A stretch of 8,216 nt of DNA, from positions 1 to 8,216 of the forward strand of contig DAOUSS010000056.1 of assembly GCA_030627085.1 (NCBI GenBank), written 5' to 3'. Source of the stretch: Candidatus Stahliibacteriota bacterium. Its GTDB lineage: Bacteria; Hydrothermota; UBA3073. The translations under genes and the position numbers were made by a program. The notes beneath the pieces are model-generated. The model worked only from the letters and a program-made list of their open reading frames with translations, was not told the origin of the DNA and ran no database searches. Of the stretch, positions 6,461 through 8,216 are shown piece after piece; within the stretch, counting starts at the first letter, position 1, and every line of letters starts with the position of its first letter.

Positions 6461-7651
6461 TTATGCTTTCATAGAAGAAGATGTCTTCCCTTTAGTTTCA
6501 TCTTCCATATTTGTGAAATAAGCCGGCAGATAGAGCTTGAAAATCGAGCCTTTCCCGGGCTCACTGTCAACATTTATCCACCCTTTGTGCTGTTTGATAA
6601 TGCCGTAAACAGTAGATAGACCAAGTCCTATACCCCTTCCAGTCTTCTTGGTACTGAAAAAGGGTTCGAATATGCGCTGAATGGTTTCTTTATCCATGCC
6701 GACTCCCGTATCCGCAACCGACAAACAAACGAATTGGCCGGACCGCGCTTCGGGGAGAACCTTGCATTGCTCTTCGTTTAGGGTCACGTTCTCGGTCTTG
6801 ATGGTGAGCTTCCCACCATTGGGCATGGCATCTCTGGCATTGAGTGTCAGATTCATAATCACTTGCTCAATATTTCCTTTGTCGGCCTGGACCGTCCAAA
6901 GGTCGGGCTCCAAATCAGTGTTGATAGTAATGTTCTCAACGATGAGGTTGCTGAGCATCTTGAGCAAGTCGTTAACCCTCCTGTTGATGTTGAGCGGGGC
7001 AAACTTCATTGGCTGCTTGCGGCTGAAAAGAAGCAACTGACGGGTGAGGCTAACCCCGCGCTCAGTAGTTTTATGTATTTGCTTCAGAAACCTATGCACA
7101 GGATCCGCTTCATCAACTCTCTTCATCGAGAGGTCGCTATACCCTTGAATAATAGTCAGCATGGTTTTGAAGTCGTGGGCAATCCCTCCAGCCAATGTTC
7201 CGACAACCTCCATCTTCTGTGCCTGGAAGAGCTGGGCTTGTATCCTTTCCTTCTCCTTTTCCGCCTTTTCGTGCTCATTGAGTTCCTTTTTCACCCGTTC
7301 CCCCAAGTCGCGTAGCCGCCCGACCATTGCGCCAATCAGTATAACGGCCACGTGTCCCAATACAGTTTGCGCCCAGAATGTCGCGTCCCAACCTGTATAC
7401 CCGACCATATTCAGAAGCAAAATGTTTAGCGGGAAAGCCAGCAAGCCAGCGAGCAGTCCGGCCCACAGTCCCACGAGCCACGCCGTCACAGTCACTGGCA
7501 CAACGGACAAAATGCACATCCCCGCCCCTTTAGTGAAATAGAGTGACTCGAACGCTACCACATACGCGGCCATCGTGCCCAGTACAAGTTCTAACCCCAG
7601 CCGGCGCTGCGTGGCCATAGTTTCACGTTTCATTCTGTCGAGTTTGCTCAT
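6461..7651 (-). CDS. Membrane-anchored sensor histidine kinase
   Basis: Sensor kinase of 396 residues. A basic N-terminus (1-17) is followed by about four hydrophobic segments (near 18-38, 43-61, 63-83 and 95-113) with little periplasmic sequence. This resembles compact membrane input domains such as the DUF4118 region of KdpD, an assignment made on topology only. A charged coiled coil (115-147) leads to the phospho-acceptor His159 in GGIAHDFKTMLTI; most relatives have Asn-Asn after Phe. The ATPase domain has N box NLTLNARDAMPNGG (267-280), G1 DTGVGMD (314-320), F box EPFFSTK (329-335) and G2 GRGIGLGLSTVYG (338-350). Related kinases often carry a C-terminal receiver; this one ends after the ATPase. 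GAGG lies eight bases before the ATG. Composition is far more GC-rich than the pilus genes, especially in the membrane part (41 of 60 bases at 7441-7500). Confidence 0.92.
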   Translation of the reverse strand: MSKLDRMKRETMATQRRLGLELVLGTMAAYVVAFESLYFTKGAGMCILSVVPVTVTAWLVGLWAGLLAGLLAFPLNILLLNMVGYTGWDATFWAQTVLGHVAVILIGAMVGRLRDLGERVKKELNEHEKAEKEKERIQAQLFQAQKMEVVGTLAGGIAHDFKTMLTIIQGYSDLSMKRVDEADPVHRFLKQIHKTTERGVSLTRQLLLFSRKQPMKFAPLNINRRVNDLLKMLSNLIVENITINTDLEPDLWTVQADKGNIEQVIMNLTLNARDAMPNGGKLTIKTENVTLNEEQCKVLPEARSGQFVCLSVADTGVGMDKETIQRIFEPFFSTKKTGRGIGLGLSTVYGIIKQHKGWINVDSEPGKGSIFKLYLPAYFTNMEDETKGKTSSSMKA

Positions 7652-7693
7652 ATTTTCCGCCTCATTTTTAGCAGAGAAATCTTCATTTTAAAT

Positions 7694-7764
7694 CTCTACG
7701 TTCTCTAATCCTTTGCTTGTCACCTTGCTTTCAAACTCTGCGTTCTCCTTATACTCCGTTCGCC
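7694..7764. repeat. Degenerate TCTGCGTTCTC-type repeat upstream of the membrane kinase
   Basis: Plus-strand words such as CTACGTTCTCT (7697-7707), TTTGCTTGTCA and CTGCGTTCTCC (7738-7748) recur at spacings of roughly 9 bases. They belong to the same word family as the TTTGCGTTCTCTG stretch between the two kinases at 6350-6362. The array is more decayed than the others. Confidence 0.45.
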
Positions 7765-7807
7765 ATCAATCCCCCTTTAGGAAATCTTCAACTTCAGTTG
7801 AGACAGT

Positions 7808-7837
7808 ATAATGAACCTTATTAAAAGGAAATGTCAA
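7808..7837 (-). promoter_or_regulatory. Probable sigma70-type promoter for the membrane kinase
   Basis: On the minus strand a perfect TTGACA (7837-7832) is followed after 18 bases by CATTAT (7813-7808, four of six matches to TATAAT). A TATACT overlapping it lies at 21 bases, which is too far. A start near 7800 would give a leader of about 150 bases to the kinase gene. Confidence 0.55.
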
Positions 7838-7857
7838 GTTTTTTCAAGAGGGTTCTG

Positions 7858-7877
7858 AAAAGGTGCTTGCACTTTTT
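7858..7877. terminator. Weak palindrome with flanking A and T runs, possible terminator
   Basis: AAAAGGTGCTTGCACTTTTT on the plus strand is a near-perfect dyad (one mismatch) around CTTG. As RNA it gives a short GUG/CAC stem extended by A-U pairs in either direction. On the minus strand it follows the last stem of the candidate RNA and ends in UUUU. The G-C core is only three pairs, so termination would be inefficient. A protein-binding site is equally likely. Confidence 0.3.
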
Positions 7878-8067
7878 AATATTAGACGTTGTTCCAAAGT
7901 ATTGTAATGGAAGTTTTCTTATATCATTTGCCAACGAACATGACTACATATCAAGAGATCAAAATTATAGCCACAGCATTTGAGCTCGATAACAGCTCAA
8001 AAACTGTGCCTATGTCGTGATGAATAAAACGAGAAATAAAATCTCATCACAACACTTTGGAGCATTC
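7858..8067 (-). ncRNA. Candidate structured non-coding RNA, family not recognised
   Basis: The predicted transcript starts near 8067 from a perfect promoter. Four helices can be drawn on the minus strand. P1 joins the 5' end to the 3' region (8054-8061 with 7893-7900, 8 pairs). P2 is 8044-8055 with 8012-8023, 12 pairs including two wobbles. P3 is 7979-7986 with 7994-8001 (8 pairs, 7-base loop), extended past one mismatch by a wobble and then 7972-7976 with 8004-8008. P4 is 7943-7948 with 7903-7908, 6 pairs with one wobble. P1 and P2 compete for two bases. Every wobble (8055-8012, 8051-8016, 8003-7977, 7944-7907) is G-U on the minus strand and A-C on the plus strand, matching the promoter direction. 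I do not recognise 6S, SRP, RNase P, tmRNA or a known riboswitch. It could instead be a long leader of the kinase gene. Confidence 0.45.
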
Positions 8068-8073
8068 CCTAGT

Positions 8074-8102
8074 ATTATATAATAAAAATTTCAATTTGTC
8101 AA
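8074..8102 (-). promoter_or_regulatory. Perfect-consensus sigma70-type promoter, leftward
   Basis: On the minus strand TTGACA (8102-8097), a 17-base AT-rich spacer and TATAAT (8079-8074) are present, both hexamers exact. Transcription should start near 8067. The nearest protein gene begins more than 400 bases downstream, so the first product is more likely the candidate RNA at 7858-8067. The hexamers and spacing match the pilB promoter. Confidence 0.82.
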
Positions 8103-8126
8103 GAAAAAAATTTAACAGTGTTAGGT

Positions 8127-8170
8127 AAAAGATAAAATTACAGTTCGCAAAAGATAAAATTACAGTTCGT
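8127..8170. repeat. 22-bp tandem repeat, two copies
   Basis: Two adjacent 22-base units, 8127-8148 and 8149-8170, are identical except for the last base (C versus T). Each contains GATAAAATTACAGTTCG. They lie 25 bases from the leftward -35 element (8102) and 24 bases from a rightward TTGACA (8194), so they sit centrally between two possible divergent promoters. They may be regulator or UP-element sites, or a minisatellite. Confidence 0.9.
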
Positions 8171-8193
8171 GAAGTTAAAAGGATAAAAAAGAC

Positions 8194-8199
8194 TTGACA
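8194..8199 (+). promoter_or_regulatory. Possible -35 element of a rightward promoter cut by the window edge
   Basis: TTGACA on the plus strand ends 17 bases before the window end, so any -10 element at the standard spacing would begin at the first base outside. It shares the CTTGACA context of the three leftward promoters. The only other support is its symmetric position around the 22-bp repeat. Confidence 0.3.
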
Positions 8200-8216
8200 A
8201 GTAATGGTTAAGTGGA

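Noticed and set aside
7648..7686. A 12-residue minus-strand frame whose TGA overlaps the ATG of the membrane kinase (ATGA), suggesting translational coupling.
   Set aside because: It is very short, has no convincing ribosome binding site, and lies in a degenerate repeat area, so it is compatible with chance.
7997..8065. A 22-codon reading frame on the minus strand starting two bases after the predicted transcript start, with stop inside a hairpin, like an attenuator leader peptide.
   Set aside because: No ribosome binding site with usable spacing and no run of one codon type as in known leader peptides. The same bases form helix P2, so the RNA explanation is preferred.
7893..8067. 6S RNA, suggested by the length of about 200 bases and pairing of the 5' and 3' ends.
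   Set aside because: 6S RNA is a single long rod with a central bubble; this sequence instead forms two strong local hairpins in its 5' half.

Overview
The window is a leftward (minus-strand) gene cluster from what looks like a Gram-negative-type bacterium, probably an uncultivated lineage. Lineage is inference: the type IV pilus proteins are bacterial, overall composition is moderately AT-rich, and the intergenic gaps are filled with short-period degenerate repeats that I associate, from memory and unverified, with draft genomes of candidate phyla. No rRNA or other taxonomic marker is present.

In transcription order (right to left): a region with no protein gene of usual size (7652-8216) holding a 22-bp tandem repeat, a consensus sigma70-type promoter and a candidate structured RNA; a membrane-anchored histidine kinase (6461-7651); a soluble-looking two-PAS histidine kinase (4895-6307); a stand-alone receiver domain (4428-4814); then the type IV pilus genes pilB (extension ATPase, 2745-4313), pilT (retraction ATPase, 1687-2745, overlapping pilB by one base), pilC (platform protein, 398-1441), and the 5' part of a type IV pilin gene (1-271) that runs off the left edge. 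A TTGACA-17-TATAAT promoter lies at the end of the receiver gene and should drive the pilus genes.

The two kinases and the receiver form a plausible signalling module next to the pilus motor, but the receiver has no DNA-binding or other output domain, so it is not a PilR equivalent. How it would act on the pilus is not visible here.

Two things stand out. First, the gap 7858-8067 can fold on the minus strand into a multi-stem RNA starting a few bases after a perfect promoter, and all four of its wobble pairs are valid G-U pairs only on that strand. Second, nearly every gap between genes is filled by a different degenerate tandem repeat with a period of 7, 8, 9 or 10 bases, in places forming stop-codon context or abutting a start codon.
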